Assembly: GCA_027490195.1 (NCBI GenBank)
Contig: JAIXYN010000065.1
Location: 62,001-126,000 of the forward strand
Reading direction: 5' to 3'
DNA length: 64,000 bases
DNA from: Verrucomicrobiaceae bacterium
GTDB lineage: Bacteria; Verrucomicrobiota; Verrucomicrobiia; Verrucomicrobiales; Verrucomicrobiaceae
The stretch's first letter is position 1. The number at the start of each line of letters is the position of its first letter. Of this stretch, positions 26,029 to 33,929 are shown piece after piece. The position numbers were made by a program, and so were the translations under genes. Below the pieces are notes generated by a model. It worked only from the letters and a program-made list of their open reading frames with translations, had not been told where the DNA came from and did no database searches.

Positions 26029-28584
26029 ATGATTGAAGAGCTTCAGCAATTTGGCAGCTTGTCCGTGGCGCACCGAACCGGTGGTGCACCGGTCGAGTTG
26101 GTGCGTTCCAAAGATGAGGTAGTTTTTCTGGCCTTCGACAATCGGATTCATCGGCTGGTGGAATTGCATGTCCTGCGCGGAGGCAGCACACTCGATGCGG
26201 CGATGAAGAGATCGGCCTTTGACCGTGCACGTCAGGCTTCGGAAATACGCGGGCATGCTTTCATGCGCATTTTGGAAGTGGGTGAAGATCAAGGGCTGGT
26301 CTATTACACAAGCAATCTCAACGACGGTGAGTTCGTGGAGAACTACATCAGAAGGCGCGGAGCGGTGGTGCCTGCGACGTCGCTGGCGCTGGTTTATCAG
26401 CTGCTGGATGACCTGCTGCAGTTGCAAGGATTTCAACGTCTGGTTTCGCGCATGCACTTGGACCGCGTGCTGGTCACCACTTTGGAGGACACGTTCCTGC
26501 AACTTCGTGTGTTTGATTACGGCCTTTCGCAACTTGATGCAGGGTCCGAGGCGCAAAGTGGTGCAAGGTTGGTAGTGGAGGCATGCCGCTTGATTTTCCT
26601 GCTGCTGACCGGGCAGCCCTACGCAGGTGAAAATCCGGACCGGTTTCCTGCATTAACGCAACTGCCGATGGGCTTGCGCACAGCGGTCAGAGCTGCTCTT
26701 GCCGATCCTGAGAATGCACCATCATCGATCGAAAAGCTGCGTGATGACGTGCGCGAGGCATTCAGCGCCCTTTCGAGCAACATCAAGGCGCGCAACTTCC
26801 GCAAACACTTGGTGGTGAGCTCCTCGCTGCTGCCACAATCTCAGCTTCAGGAACTGCTGCTCGAAGATGTGCCGGTCGAAACCATTCTTGGAACGCGGTT
26901 TCGCGTGGAGGATGCGGATCACGCCCGGCGCTATCCCTTTTCCATTCCTGCCATCAACACGAAGCTGGAGCAGCCAGTCACGGTACACCTGCTGCCGCCT
27001 TCGAGAATTGTGGACAAATCCCGCTACGAAGCGGTGCCATTGCAGATGTGGCGTTTCAATCCTGAACGTCACCCGAACATCCTGCGTTCCTTGAGCCTTT
27101 GGGAAAGTCCTGACTGGACGTTCCTGACCGAAGAGCGGGAGCCTGGCTTTGCCCTCAGCCGACTCATGGCGGAGCGCATCACGCTGAATCCTGCAGAGGT
27201 GACGGTGCTGATGCGGCAGATCCGCGCTGGGCTTGATCAGGCGGTGGAATGTGGCGTGCAGCGTGTTGATTTGCACCCTTCCAACATCCTGCTGCGGGTG
27301 GGGAAAAATGGTCCGCTGCTTGCGCGTGAACTCGAACGGCTGATGCAGAAGCGCCTGGACGCTTGGCCATCATTTGTGGTGAAGCTGCGTCCGCACATGA
27401 CGATGCGCAGTCTTTACGAGCCGTTGCTGGTTGACATGGACCTTGTCGAAGGACAGCAGCAAGAGGAGCATTTGCAGAATCGTGATTTCCGGCACCGCTC
27501 CTTTGTGGCGCTTGCAGGCTATTTACTGACAGGGGAGCGTCAGAGTGGCGGCGTGCCGCAGTTTCCTGAATCCATCCCTGAGGCGGCTGCCGCCTATGTG
27601 CGTGAATGCCTTGAAATGATTCGTCGTGCAGGCAAGACCCCAAGTCCGGGTGACTTCATCGACAAGTTCGAGGGGTTGCTTTCTGCACCGACGGTTGATC
27701 TTGCCACACGCTTGCGTGGCAGCAATGTGGTGGCGGTCGAAGCGATGGAAAGCGTCGGTTCCGTTTCCGACTTTGACGAAGATTGGAATGCGAATGAGGC
27801 CTCCGCCGGAACTTTTGAGGAGGAGCCCATATCCCCCATCAAGCGTGGGATCAAGACGCATGACTTCAATCCTCTGCACCAGCAAAAGCGCACTCTGCCA
27901 TGGGGAGCCATTGCGGCGGTTGCCGTGGTGCTGCTGGGCATTGGCGCTTGGATTTTCATGGGAGGCAAGGAGAAGCCTGGGGCCGTAGCGCAGGCAGTGG
28001 TTTCCTCTGCTGAAGCTGAAGGGCCTGCTGCCAGTAAAAATGAGGTGACGGTGGCGGTCGTGACGGCTGTCCCGAGCAAGCCGGTTCCGGCTAAGCTCGA
28101 AGCAGTCAAGCCGAAGCCCGCACCTGAAAAGCAGGTTGCGGCTATGCAAGAGGCGGTGCCGAATACATCCATCAAACCAGCGCCTGCAGTGGTAGAAGCA
28201 GCGACGAATCCTCCTGCCAAACCAGCGCCTTCAGTGGTGGCGGCGGTGACAGATGCTCCTGCTCCGCCACCAAGTGTGCCTGTCCAGGTGAATGAAGTGA
28301 AGCCAATGACAAGGCCTGTGGCTGAACAGCCCGCTGAGGCTTCGCCGAAAACAGCGGCGGTGACAGCTGCCGCCACCACTCCACCGGCAGCCACTCCGCC
28401 AACCTCTCCAGCGACTGCTGAAAAGCAGCCTGAGAAAGCGCCTATCACCATTCGTCGTGCCATTGTTCCTTCCAAAGAGGAGATCGACCGAATGAAACAG
28501 GGACAGGTGGAAAGCAGGACAGGGGCGATGCCTGACTTCTCCACAGCCTCACCATTGCCGCCCAAACGCAAGGACACACCGTGA
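26029..28584 (+). CDS. Membrane-anchored tandem pseudokinase
   Basis: The 851-aa protein has two kinase-fold-like halves (about 1-250 and 283-560), a membrane helix near 624-643 (GAIAAVAVVLLGIGAWIFM) and an Ala/Pro/Lys-rich tail of about 200 residues. Half 1 has VELH47V where kinases have VAIK, RMHLDRVLV in place of the HRD loop, and FDYG (162-165) for DFG. Half 2 has VTVH320L for VAIK, VDLHPSNILL (D414 and N419 kept, catalytic Lys replaced) and DMD where DFG is expected. Neither has a Gly-rich loop, so both are probably inactive scaffolds or nucleotide-independent sensors. Its stop overlaps the next start (GTGA), linking it to the tubulin genes. The kinase assignment rests on eye alignment. 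Confidence 0.6.
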   Translation: MIEELQQFGSLSVAHRTGGAPVELVRSKDEVVFLAFDNRIHRLVELHVLRGGSTLDAAMKRSAFDRARQASEIRGHAFMRILEVGEDQGLVYYTSNLNDGEFVENYIRRRGAVVPATSLALVYQLLDDLLQLQGFQRLVSRMHLDRVLVTTLEDTFLQLRVFDYGLSQLDAGSEAQSGARLVVEACRLIFLLLTGQPYAGENPDRFPALTQLPMGLRTAVRAALADPENAPSSIEKLRDDVREAFSALSSNIKARNFRKHLVVSSSLLPQSQLQELLLEDVPVETILGTRFRVEDADHARRYPFSIPAINTKLEQPVTVHLLPPSRIVDKSRYEAVPLQMWRFNPERHPNILRSLSLWESPDWTFLTEEREPGFALSRLMAERITLNPAEVTVLMRQIRAGLDQAVECGVQRVDLHPSNILLRVGKNGPLLARELERLMQKRLDAWPSFVVKLRPHMTMRSLYEPLLVDMDLVEGQQQEEHLQNRDFRHRSFVALAGYLLTGERQSGGVPQFPESIPEAAAAYVRECLEMIRRAGKTPSPGDFIDKFEGLLSAPTVDLATRLRGSNVVAVEAMESVGSVSDFDEDWNANEASAGTFEEEPISPIKRGIKTHDFNPLHQQKRTLPWGAIAAVAVVLLGIGAWIFMGGKEKPGAVAQAVVSSAEAEGPAASKNEVTVAVVTAVPSKPVPAKLEAVKPKPAPEKQVAAMQEAVPNTSIKPAPAVVEAATNPPAKPAPSVVAAVTDAPAPPPSVPVQVNEVKPMTRPVAEQPAEASPKTAAVTAAATTPPAATPPTSPATAEKQPEKAPITIRRAIVPSKEEIDRMKQGQVESRTGAMPDFSTASPLPPKRKDTP

Positions 28585-28850
28585 TCCCAGTCATCGACCG
28601 CATTTCAATATTGCAGCCATTTCGGCGAGGGATTCCTCACGAAAGAACGGAATTTGCTTGGACTCCCGTCGCACTCACAGGTAAAACTACCTTTAGTGGA
28701 GATGAGTTCCGCAAACAATGCCGCTTTGATCGCGAAGTCCGGGGCATACCGGATCAGGATCACCGGCAAGGTGTGGCAGGTGGCGTCTTCCCCATTCAAT
28801 TGCAGGCAATACACATCACATTAGAAACCGCGAAAATTAGGAGAGACTGA
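28581..28850 (+). CDS. Possible 89-aa protein coupled between pseudokinase and btubA
   Basis: This open frame starts with GTG overlapping the pseudokinase stop by four bases (GTGA). It ends with TGA overlapping the btubA ATG (TGATG). Such double overlap is typical of translationally coupled operon genes. The predicted product is basic, with no signal peptide, membrane helix or known motif. Its wobble-position GC is lower than in the flanking genes and the start has no clear Shine-Dalgarno site. It could therefore also be a chance frame within a leader region. If it is not coding, 28585-28849 is a 265-bp untranslated spacer carrying the AGGAGA ribosome site of btubA (28839-28844). Confidence 0.35.
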   Translation: MIPVIDRISILQPFRRGIPHERTEFAWTPVALTGKTTFSGDEFRKQCRFDREVRGIPDQDHRQGVAGGVFPIQLQAIHITLETAKIRRD

Positions 28851-30265
28851 TGAAGGTCAACAACACTATCGTTATTTCAATCGGTCAGGCGGGCAATCAA
28901 ATTGCCGCGTCTTTCTGGAAAACCATTTGTCAGGAGCACGGCATTGATCCGCTGACAGGCCAGACCGCCCAAGGACAGGTCCCACGCGGAAACTGGAGCG
29001 CGTTTTTCAGCAAACTTGGTGAATCCACTTCCGGCAGCTACGTCCCGCGTGCGGTGATGGTGGATTTGGAGCCAAGTGTGATTGACAACATCAAGGCCAC
29101 TTCCGGATCGCTCTTCAATCCCGGCAACCTTATCAGCCGCACGGAAGGTGCCGGCGGCAATTTCGCCGTGGGTTATCTGGGTGCCGGACGTGAGGTTCTG
29201 CCAGAAGTCATGGGACGGCTCGATGCAGAGATCGACAAGTGCGACAACGTCGGCGGCATCCTTGTTTTGCATGCCACGGGTGGTGGCTCAGGCTCAGGCT
29301 TTGGTGCCCTGCTCATTGAATCCATCAAAGAAAAGTATCCCGAGTTTCCAGTGCTTAGCTGCGCTGTGCTGCCTTCCCCGCAGGTTTCCTCAGTGGTCAC
29401 CGAACCGTACAACACGGTCTTTACGCTCAACACGCTGCGCCGTTCGGCAGACGCCTGCCTTATCTTCGACAATGAAGCGCTGTTCGAACTCGCGCATCGC
29501 AAATGGAGCATCGAGAGCCCGACAGTGGATGACCTGAACCTGCTGATCACCGAGGCGCTGGCCGGTTTGACCGCCTCCATGCGTTTCAGCGGCTTCCTGA
29601 CGGTGGAAATCAGCCTGCGTGAGCTGCTCACGAATCTGGTGCCGCAGCCTTCGCTGCACTTCCTCATGTGCGCTTTCGCACCGCTGACCCCGCCAGACCG
29701 CAGCAAGTTTGAAGAAATGGGCGTCGAGGACATGATCCGCAGTCTGTTTGACAACGGCTCCGTATTTGCCGCTTGTTCACCCATGGAAGGCCGCTTCCTC
29801 AGCACTGCGGTGCTTTATCGCGGCATCATGGAAGACAAGCCGCTGGCAGACGCCGCTCTCGCTGCGATGCGCGAGCAACTGCCTCTGACTTACTGGATTC
29901 CCACCGCATTCAAGATCGGCTACGTGGAGCAGCCCGGCATTTCGCACCGCAAGAGCATGGTGCTGCTGGCCAACAACACCGAGATCGCCCGTGTGCTGGA
30001 CCGGATCTGCCACAACTTTGACAAGCTCTGGCAGCGCAAAGCTTTCGCAAACTGGTACCTCAATGAGGGCATGTCTGAAGAGCAGATCAATGCGCTCCGT
30101 GCTTCCGCCCAGGAACTCATACAGAGCTATCAGGTGGCTGAAGAAAGCGGTGCAAAAGCCAAGGTGCAGGACAGCGCGTCTGACATCCCACGCAGCTCCG
30201 CCAGCATGGATGACAGCCGCGGTGGTGGCATGAGTCTGCGCGACCTTGTTGACCGTCGTCGTTAA
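28850..30265 (+). CDS. btubA: Bacterial tubulin BtubA
   Basis: The 471-aa product is a full tubulin-fold GTPase. The N-terminal nucleotide loop IGQAGNQIA (11-19), PRAVMVDLEPSVID, the tubulin signature GGGSGSG (144-150), and SVVTEPYNTVFTLNTLRRSADACLIFDNEAL all agree with tubulins and with what I recall of Prosthecobacter dejongeii BtubA. The T7/H8 segment (FSGFLTVEISLRELLTNLVP) is two residues longer than the alpha-, beta-tubulin and BtubB equivalents. The tail ends in SLRDLVDRRR, basic instead of the acidic eukaryotic tail. ATG 28850 follows a strong AGGAGA site. Known role: BtubA/B co-polymerise with GTP into small bacterial microtubules in the cytoplasm. Confidence 0.98.
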   Translation: MKVNNTIVISIGQAGNQIAASFWKTICQEHGIDPLTGQTAQGQVPRGNWSAFFSKLGESTSGSYVPRAVMVDLEPSVIDNIKATSGSLFNPGNLISRTEGAGGNFAVGYLGAGREVLPEVMGRLDAEIDKCDNVGGILVLHATGGGSGSGFGALLIESIKEKYPEFPVLSCAVLPSPQVSSVVTEPYNTVFTLNTLRRSADACLIFDNEALFELAHRKWSIESPTVDDLNLLITEALAGLTASMRFSGFLTVEISLRELLTNLVPQPSLHFLMCAFAPLTPPDRSKFEEMGVEDMIRSLFDNGSVFAACSPMEGRFLSTAVLYRGIMEDKPLADAALAAMREQLPLTYWIPTAFKIGYVEQPGISHRKSMVLLANNTEIARVLDRICHNFDKLWQRKAFANWYLNEGMSEEQINALRASAQELIQSYQVAEESGAKAKVQDSASDIPRSSASMDDSRGGGMSLRDLVDRRR

Positions 30266-30312
30266 GAACAGCAAATCAGGCAATAGATAAACAACAGTTT
30301 GGAGGAACAACC

Positions 30313-31590
30313 GTGAGAGAGATTCTGAGCATTCATGTCGGACAATGTGGCAATCAAATCGCCGACCGTTACTGGCGGCTCCTGCTGCGTGAGCATGGCC
30401 TGACCGAGGCCGGTACCCTGAAGGAAGGCAACACGGCTGCCGCCTCCAATACGAACATGGAGGTGTTCTTCCACAAAGTCCGTGACGGGAAATACATCCC
30501 GCGTGCGATTTTGGTGGATCTTGAACCCGGTGTGATTGCCCGTATCGAAGGCGGTGACATGGCGCAGCTGTTTGACGAGAGCTGCATCATTCGCAAAATT
30601 CCCGGCGCTGCCAACAACTGGGCGCGTGGTTACAACGTCGAAGGTGAGCGCATCATCGACCAGATCATGAATGTGATCGATGCCGCCGTCGAAAAGACCA
30701 AGTCCCTTCAGGGCTTCATGATCACCCACTCCATCGGTGGTGGATCAGGCTCGGGTCTGGGTTCGCTTATTTTGGAGCGTCTGCGCCAGGCTTATCCCAA
30801 GAAGCGTATCTTCACGTTCTCCGTTGTTCCCTCCCCGCTGATTTCCGACTCAGCAGTCGAGCCTTACAACGCCATCCTCACTTTGCAGCGCATTCTGGAC
30901 AATGCGGATGCCGCCGTGTTGCTGGACAATGAGGCGCTCTTCCGCATTGCGAAGTCGAAGCTGCACCGCAGCCCGAACTACATGGACCTCAACCACATCA
31001 TCGCCCTCATCATGAGTTCGGTGACGGCGTCCCTGCGCTTCCCCGGAAGATTGAACACCGATCTCAGTGAATACGTGACCAATCTGGTGCCGTTTCCTGG
31101 CAATCATTTCCTCACGGCTTCCTTTGCTCCTATGCGTGGTCCCGGTCAGGAAGGACAGGTCCGCATCAATTTCCCAGACATCGCACGTGAAACATTCTCA
31201 CAGGACAATTTCACTGCTGCCATCGACTGGACCAACGGCGTGTATCTCTCCGCATGCGCCCTTTTCCGTGGTGATGTGAAAGCCAAGGAAGTTGAGGAAA
31301 ACATGGCGGCCATCCGCAAGAGCCTGAATTTCGCCAGCTATGTCCCCACCGGGGTCAAGCTGGGTGTTGCTGAAACCGCTCCGGAAGGCTTCGCCTCCAG
31401 TGGTCTGGCGCTGGTCAATCACACCGGCATTGCTGCTGTGTTTGAGCGACTCATCACCAATTTCGACATCATGTTCGACAACCACGCCTACACGCACTGG
31501 TATGAGAACAACGGCGTCTCGCGTGACATGATGGCGCATGCACGCAATACCATCGTCAATCTCGCACAATCCTATCGCGACGCCAGCTAG
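30313..31590 (+). CDS. btubB: Bacterial tubulin BtubB
   Basis: The 425-aa protein starts at GTG 30313, eight bases after a GGAGG ribosome site (30301-30305) and 47 bp after btubA. Motifs: HVGQCGNQIAD (loop T1), PRAILVDLEPGV, GAANNWARGYNVEGE (beta-tubulin-like), signature GGGSGSG (142-148), and FPGRLNTDLSEYVTNLVPFP. That last T7/H8 segment has Glu at the position of the catalytic alpha-tubulin Glu254. The mix of alpha- and beta-like features is known for the Btub family. The protein ends at SYRDAS with no acidic tail. It forms the heteropolymer with BtubA. Confidence 0.98.
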   Translation: MREILSIHVGQCGNQIADRYWRLLLREHGLTEAGTLKEGNTAAASNTNMEVFFHKVRDGKYIPRAILVDLEPGVIARIEGGDMAQLFDESCIIRKIPGAANNWARGYNVEGERIIDQIMNVIDAAVEKTKSLQGFMITHSIGGGSGSGLGSLILERLRQAYPKKRIFTFSVVPSPLISDSAVEPYNAILTLQRILDNADAAVLLDNEALFRIAKSKLHRSPNYMDLNHIIALIMSSVTASLRFPGRLNTDLSEYVTNLVPFPGNHFLTASFAPMRGPGQEGQVRINFPDIARETFSQDNFTAAIDWTNGVYLSACALFRGDVKAKEVEENMAAIRKSLNFASYVPTGVKLGVAETAPEGFASSGLALVNHTGIAAVFERLITNFDIMFDNHAYTHWYENNGVSRDMMAHARNTIVNLAQSYRDAS

Positions 31591-31599
31591 CCGGAATCT

Positions 31600-31625
31600 G
31601 GCCCGGCTTTTCGTCGGTCCGGGCC
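31600..31625 (+). promoter_or_regulatory. Hairpin between btubB and bklc
   Basis: GGCCCGG (31600-31606) and CCGGGCC (31619-31625) form a perfect 7-bp GC stem around a 12-nt loop. It starts 10 bases after the btubB stop and ends 23 bases before the bklc GTG. There is no T-run, so it is more likely an mRNA stability or attenuation element than a full terminator. It could lower bklc expression relative to the tubulins. Confidence 0.4.
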
Positions 31626-31648
31626 CGTGAACCATTCTTCAACCCAAC

Positions 31649-32419
31649 GTGGATACTGCATTGGAGCGTCAAATTGCCTCCGCCTCCCGCAGCGTCGAGG
31701 AGGCGCGGAGGCTGGCATACCATGATCCGGTTCGAGTTGGAGCGCTGGTTGAGCAGATCAGTGTTCTTGCTGACTTGCGGCAGAAGGAGGGGGATTTCCG
31801 CAAGGCCGAGTCGCTCTACCGTGAGGCGCTCTTCCGTGCGCAGGAATTGCGCAAGCAGGACCCTGACCTGCTGACCGGCATCTACTCGCTCCTCGCTCAT
31901 CTTTATGATCGCTGGGGTCGCATGGACAAGGCGGCTGAGTTTTATGAACAGGCGCTGAGCATTAGCGCCAACAATGGTCTTGAGGAAAGCGACAAGGTGG
32001 CCACGATCAAAAACAACCTGGCCATGATTTTCAAACAGCTGCGGAAGTTTGAAAAGGCCGAGGGCTATTACTGCGAAGCACTGGAAACTTTTCAGCGCAT
32101 CGATGGCGAGCAGAGTTCGCGAGTGGCATCCGTTTATAACAACCTCGGGGTGCTCTACTACAGCAGCATGGATGTGGATCGCGCGCAGGCCATGCATGAG
32201 CGAGCGCTCGCTATCCGGCAGAACCTGAATGATGGGCAGATGGACCCGGCCGACCTGTCGCAGACGTTCATCAATCTGGGGGCGGTGTACAAGGCTTCAG
32301 GTGATTTCCAAAAGGCCGAGGCTTGTGTGGATCGCGCCAAGCGCATCCGTGCCGCCATGAATGGCTACCACCCGAATCCGCGTCGGTCAGCCTCGCTGCT
32401 TATCGACAAGAGTCTATAG
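31649..32419 (+). CDS. bklc: Bacterial kinesin light chain-like TPR protein (BKLC)
   Basis: The 256-aa product starts at GTG 31649 with no Shine-Dalgarno site, 58 bp after btubB. It consists of tandem tetratricopeptide repeats of the kinesin-light-chain type: GDFRKAESLYREALFRAQE, GRMDKAAEFYEQALSI, NNLAMIFKQLRKFEKAEGYYCEALETF, YNNLGVLYYSSMDVDRAQAMHERALAI and FINLGAVYKASGDFQKAEACVDRAKRI. There is no kinesin motor domain. In Prosthecobacter this gene follows btubAB, and the protein is reported to associate with the Btub polymer and with membranes. The function in this organism is inferred from that synteny. Confidence 0.93.
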   Translation: MDTALERQIASASRSVEEARRLAYHDPVRVGALVEQISVLADLRQKEGDFRKAESLYREALFRAQELRKQDPDLLTGIYSLLAHLYDRWGRMDKAAEFYEQALSISANNGLEESDKVATIKNNLAMIFKQLRKFEKAEGYYCEALETFQRIDGEQSSRVASVYNNLGVLYYSSMDVDRAQAMHERALAIRQNLNDGQMDPADLSQTFINLGAVYKASGDFQKAEACVDRAKRIRAAMNGYHPNPRRSASLLIDKSL

Positions 32420-32429
32420 GACCCCGAAC

Positions 32430-32454
32430 AGGACCTATTTGTCGCATAGGTCCT
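32430..32454. terminator. Hairpin after bklc
   Basis: The 9-bp perfect stem AGGACCTAT/ATAGGTCCT has a 7-nt loop and begins 11 bases after the bklc stop. Only short T stretches follow, so termination may be partial. It lies between convergent bklc and the nagZ-like gene and could serve both. Confidence 0.5.
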
Positions 32455-32475
32455 ATTCGTCATCTCCGCAGTCTC

Positions 32476-33585
32476 TCAATACAGCTCCACGGGTGAACGT
32501 TTGCCGTCTTCGACACTGAGATTTTTGGCGGCTTCTTCGCCGAGTGTGTCGACGCGAAGCTGCCAGATGTCGCGGTTGATGGCGGCGAAGCGGTCGAGAT
32601 TGAACTGGTCTGGCTTCACGAGGCGCTTCTTGGTATTTTCGATCCGCATCAAAGCATCATGCAGTGCGGGGGCCTCGACGCCTTCGAGGTGCTGACGGGC
32701 GAGCTCCACCATTTCGACGCGGTGGCAGATCATGACGAGGTCGTTGCCAGCGCGCACGGCTTCTTGAATGGCCTGCTCAAAGGTGACTTCATTCAAGATC
32801 GCTCCCATGTCGAGGTCATCTGTCATGGCCAGGCCGTCGAAGGCGTACTGATGGCGCAGAAGCTTTGTCACGATGTTGTGGCTCAGGCTTGCAGGCCAGC
32901 GGCCGCGGTCCGGATCGTATGCCGTGTAGTTGCTGTGGCAGGTCATGACGCTGTCGAGTTCTGGCAGCAGGGCGGAGTAGGGAAGCAGCTCGCTGCGCTC
33001 CATTTCTTCTCGACTTTTGGTGATGACAGGCAGGAACTCATGCGGATCGCACTCCGCAGGGCCATAGCCAGGGAAGTGTTTGCCACAGCTCAGGATGCCT
33101 TCAGCGCGCATGGCACGATTGAAGACGCCCGCGTTGTCGACCACCTGCTGTGGGTCTTTGCCATAGGTGCGGCCTTTGAGAGAATTGTCCGCCGCATCAT
33201 CATACGAGATGTCCAGCACGGGACATAGATCGAGATTGAAACCGAAGAGGCGCAAAATCTGCCCGGTAAGTTTGCCATGGCGTTTGATCAGTGCGGGATC
33301 TCCCTTGTCTCGCAGCGCTTGAGCGTTCGGTGGTTCTTCGCCAATGAGGCGGAGGCGCGAGACACGACCACCTTCCTGATCAATCGTGATGAATGGCTCG
33401 ATGGTGGAAATGTCGCGCAGGTCATCGATGAGTTTGCGGACCTGCTCTGGGGTTTGGATATTGCGACCGAATAAAATGAAACCACCCGGCTGAAGTTTTT
33501 TGAGTCGTGCGGCTGTTTCTGGAGTGAGTTCGGCACCGGGAACACCCATGAGGAGAAGCTGGCCGAGGTCTTTGGAGGAGGGCAT
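32476..33585 (-). CDS. Glycoside hydrolase family 3 beta-N-acetylhexosaminidase (NagZ-like)
   Basis: The 369-aa protein matches NagZ-type GH3 enzymes, which remove GlcNAc from muropeptides during cell-wall recycling. Visible motifs are GGFILFGRN, ITIDQEGGRVSRL, CGKHFPGYG followed by the acid/base dyad D180-P-H182 (DSH in E. coli NagZ), and MTDDLDMGAI with the nucleophile at D256. There is no signal peptide, so it is likely cytoplasmic. It stands alone, convergent with bklc, with over 400 bp of non-coding DNA upstream. Other GH3 beta-glucosidases are larger and have an extra domain, which is absent here. Confidence 0.88.
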   Translation of the reverse strand: MPSSKDLGQLLLMGVPGAELTPETAARLKKLQPGGFILFGRNIQTPEQVRKLIDDLRDISTIEPFITIDQEGGRVSRLRLIGEEPPNAQALRDKGDPALIKRHGKLTGQILRLFGFNLDLCPVLDISYDDAADNSLKGRTYGKDPQQVVDNAGVFNRAMRAEGILSCGKHFPGYGPAECDPHEFLPVITKSREEMERSELLPYSALLPELDSVMTCHSNYTAYDPDRGRWPASLSHNIVTKLLRHQYAFDGLAMTDDLDMGAILNEVTFEQAIQEAVRAGNDLVMICHRVEMVELARQHLEGVEAPALHDALMRIENTKKRLVKPDQFNLDRFAAINRDIWQLRVDTLGEEAAKNLSVEDGKRSPVELY

Positions 33586-33736
33586 GATAGCGTATGTTCG
33601 GTTGAGTAGTGGTTGGTTGAAAGTGACGGATCTGGTGTCAAGACTCGTTTTGCTAAAATTTTGAGAACAATTGGGCGTTTTAGGCTCTCAGGTTTGCGAC
33701 GCAGCGGTTTCTTTTTGCAAAAGAAGGGTGGGCAGG

Positions 33737-33765
33737 TTGACGAGAGGGGCAAAACTTTTTAACAT
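33737..33765 (+). promoter_or_regulatory. Candidate orphan promoter
   Basis: TTGACG (33737-33742) and TAACAT (33760-33765) are spaced by 17 bp. It points along the plus strand into a region with no protein gene but with a strong terminator about 110 bases on. Both flanking genes are on the minus strand, so it belongs to neither. Confidence 0.45.
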
Positions 33766-33771
33766 GTGGTC

Positions 33772-33911
33772 GTCTGTGGGGTAACTCACGGGCCACGTTT
33801 GCAAGCTTCCTCAGCTAAAGCATTTCGTGCCAATCGGTCCTCTATCGTTGTTGGTTGCTGGATCGCCAATGGAACCCCCCGGCTTCGCATGCCGGGGGGT
33901 TCTCTGTTTTT
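33772..33911 (+). ncRNA. Candidate small RNA, about 140 nt
   Basis: The interval is bounded by a well-spaced promoter (33737-33765) and an 11-bp terminator hairpin followed by a T-run (33873-33911), in a 409-bp gap between two minus-strand genes (33586-33994). I could not match it to SRP RNA, 6S RNA, tmRNA or RNase P RNA by their conserved cores. The only open frame in it is short and runs through the terminator, so it is unlikely to be coding. The 5' end is estimated from the -10 box. Confidence 0.45.
33873..33911 (+). terminator. Strong terminator with no upstream plus-strand gene
   Basis: The perfect 11-bp stem AACCCCCCGGC/GCCGGGGGGTT (33873-33883 and 33891-33901) has a 7-nt loop. It is followed after five bases by TTTTT (33907-33911). 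It reads plus-strand. Confidence 0.75.
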
Positions 33912-33929
33912 GAGTGATGCGTGCGGGCA

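Noticed and set aside
28605..28814. Minus-strand frame within the pre-btubA region
   Set aside because: No start signal, no overlap logic and opposite to the transcription unit; the plus-strand 89-codon frame is better supported.
28850..31590. Eukaryotic contamination as source of the tubulin genes
   Set aside because: No introns, bacterial ribosome sites, operon overlaps and bacterial flanking genes; the proteins match Prosthecobacter BtubA/B.
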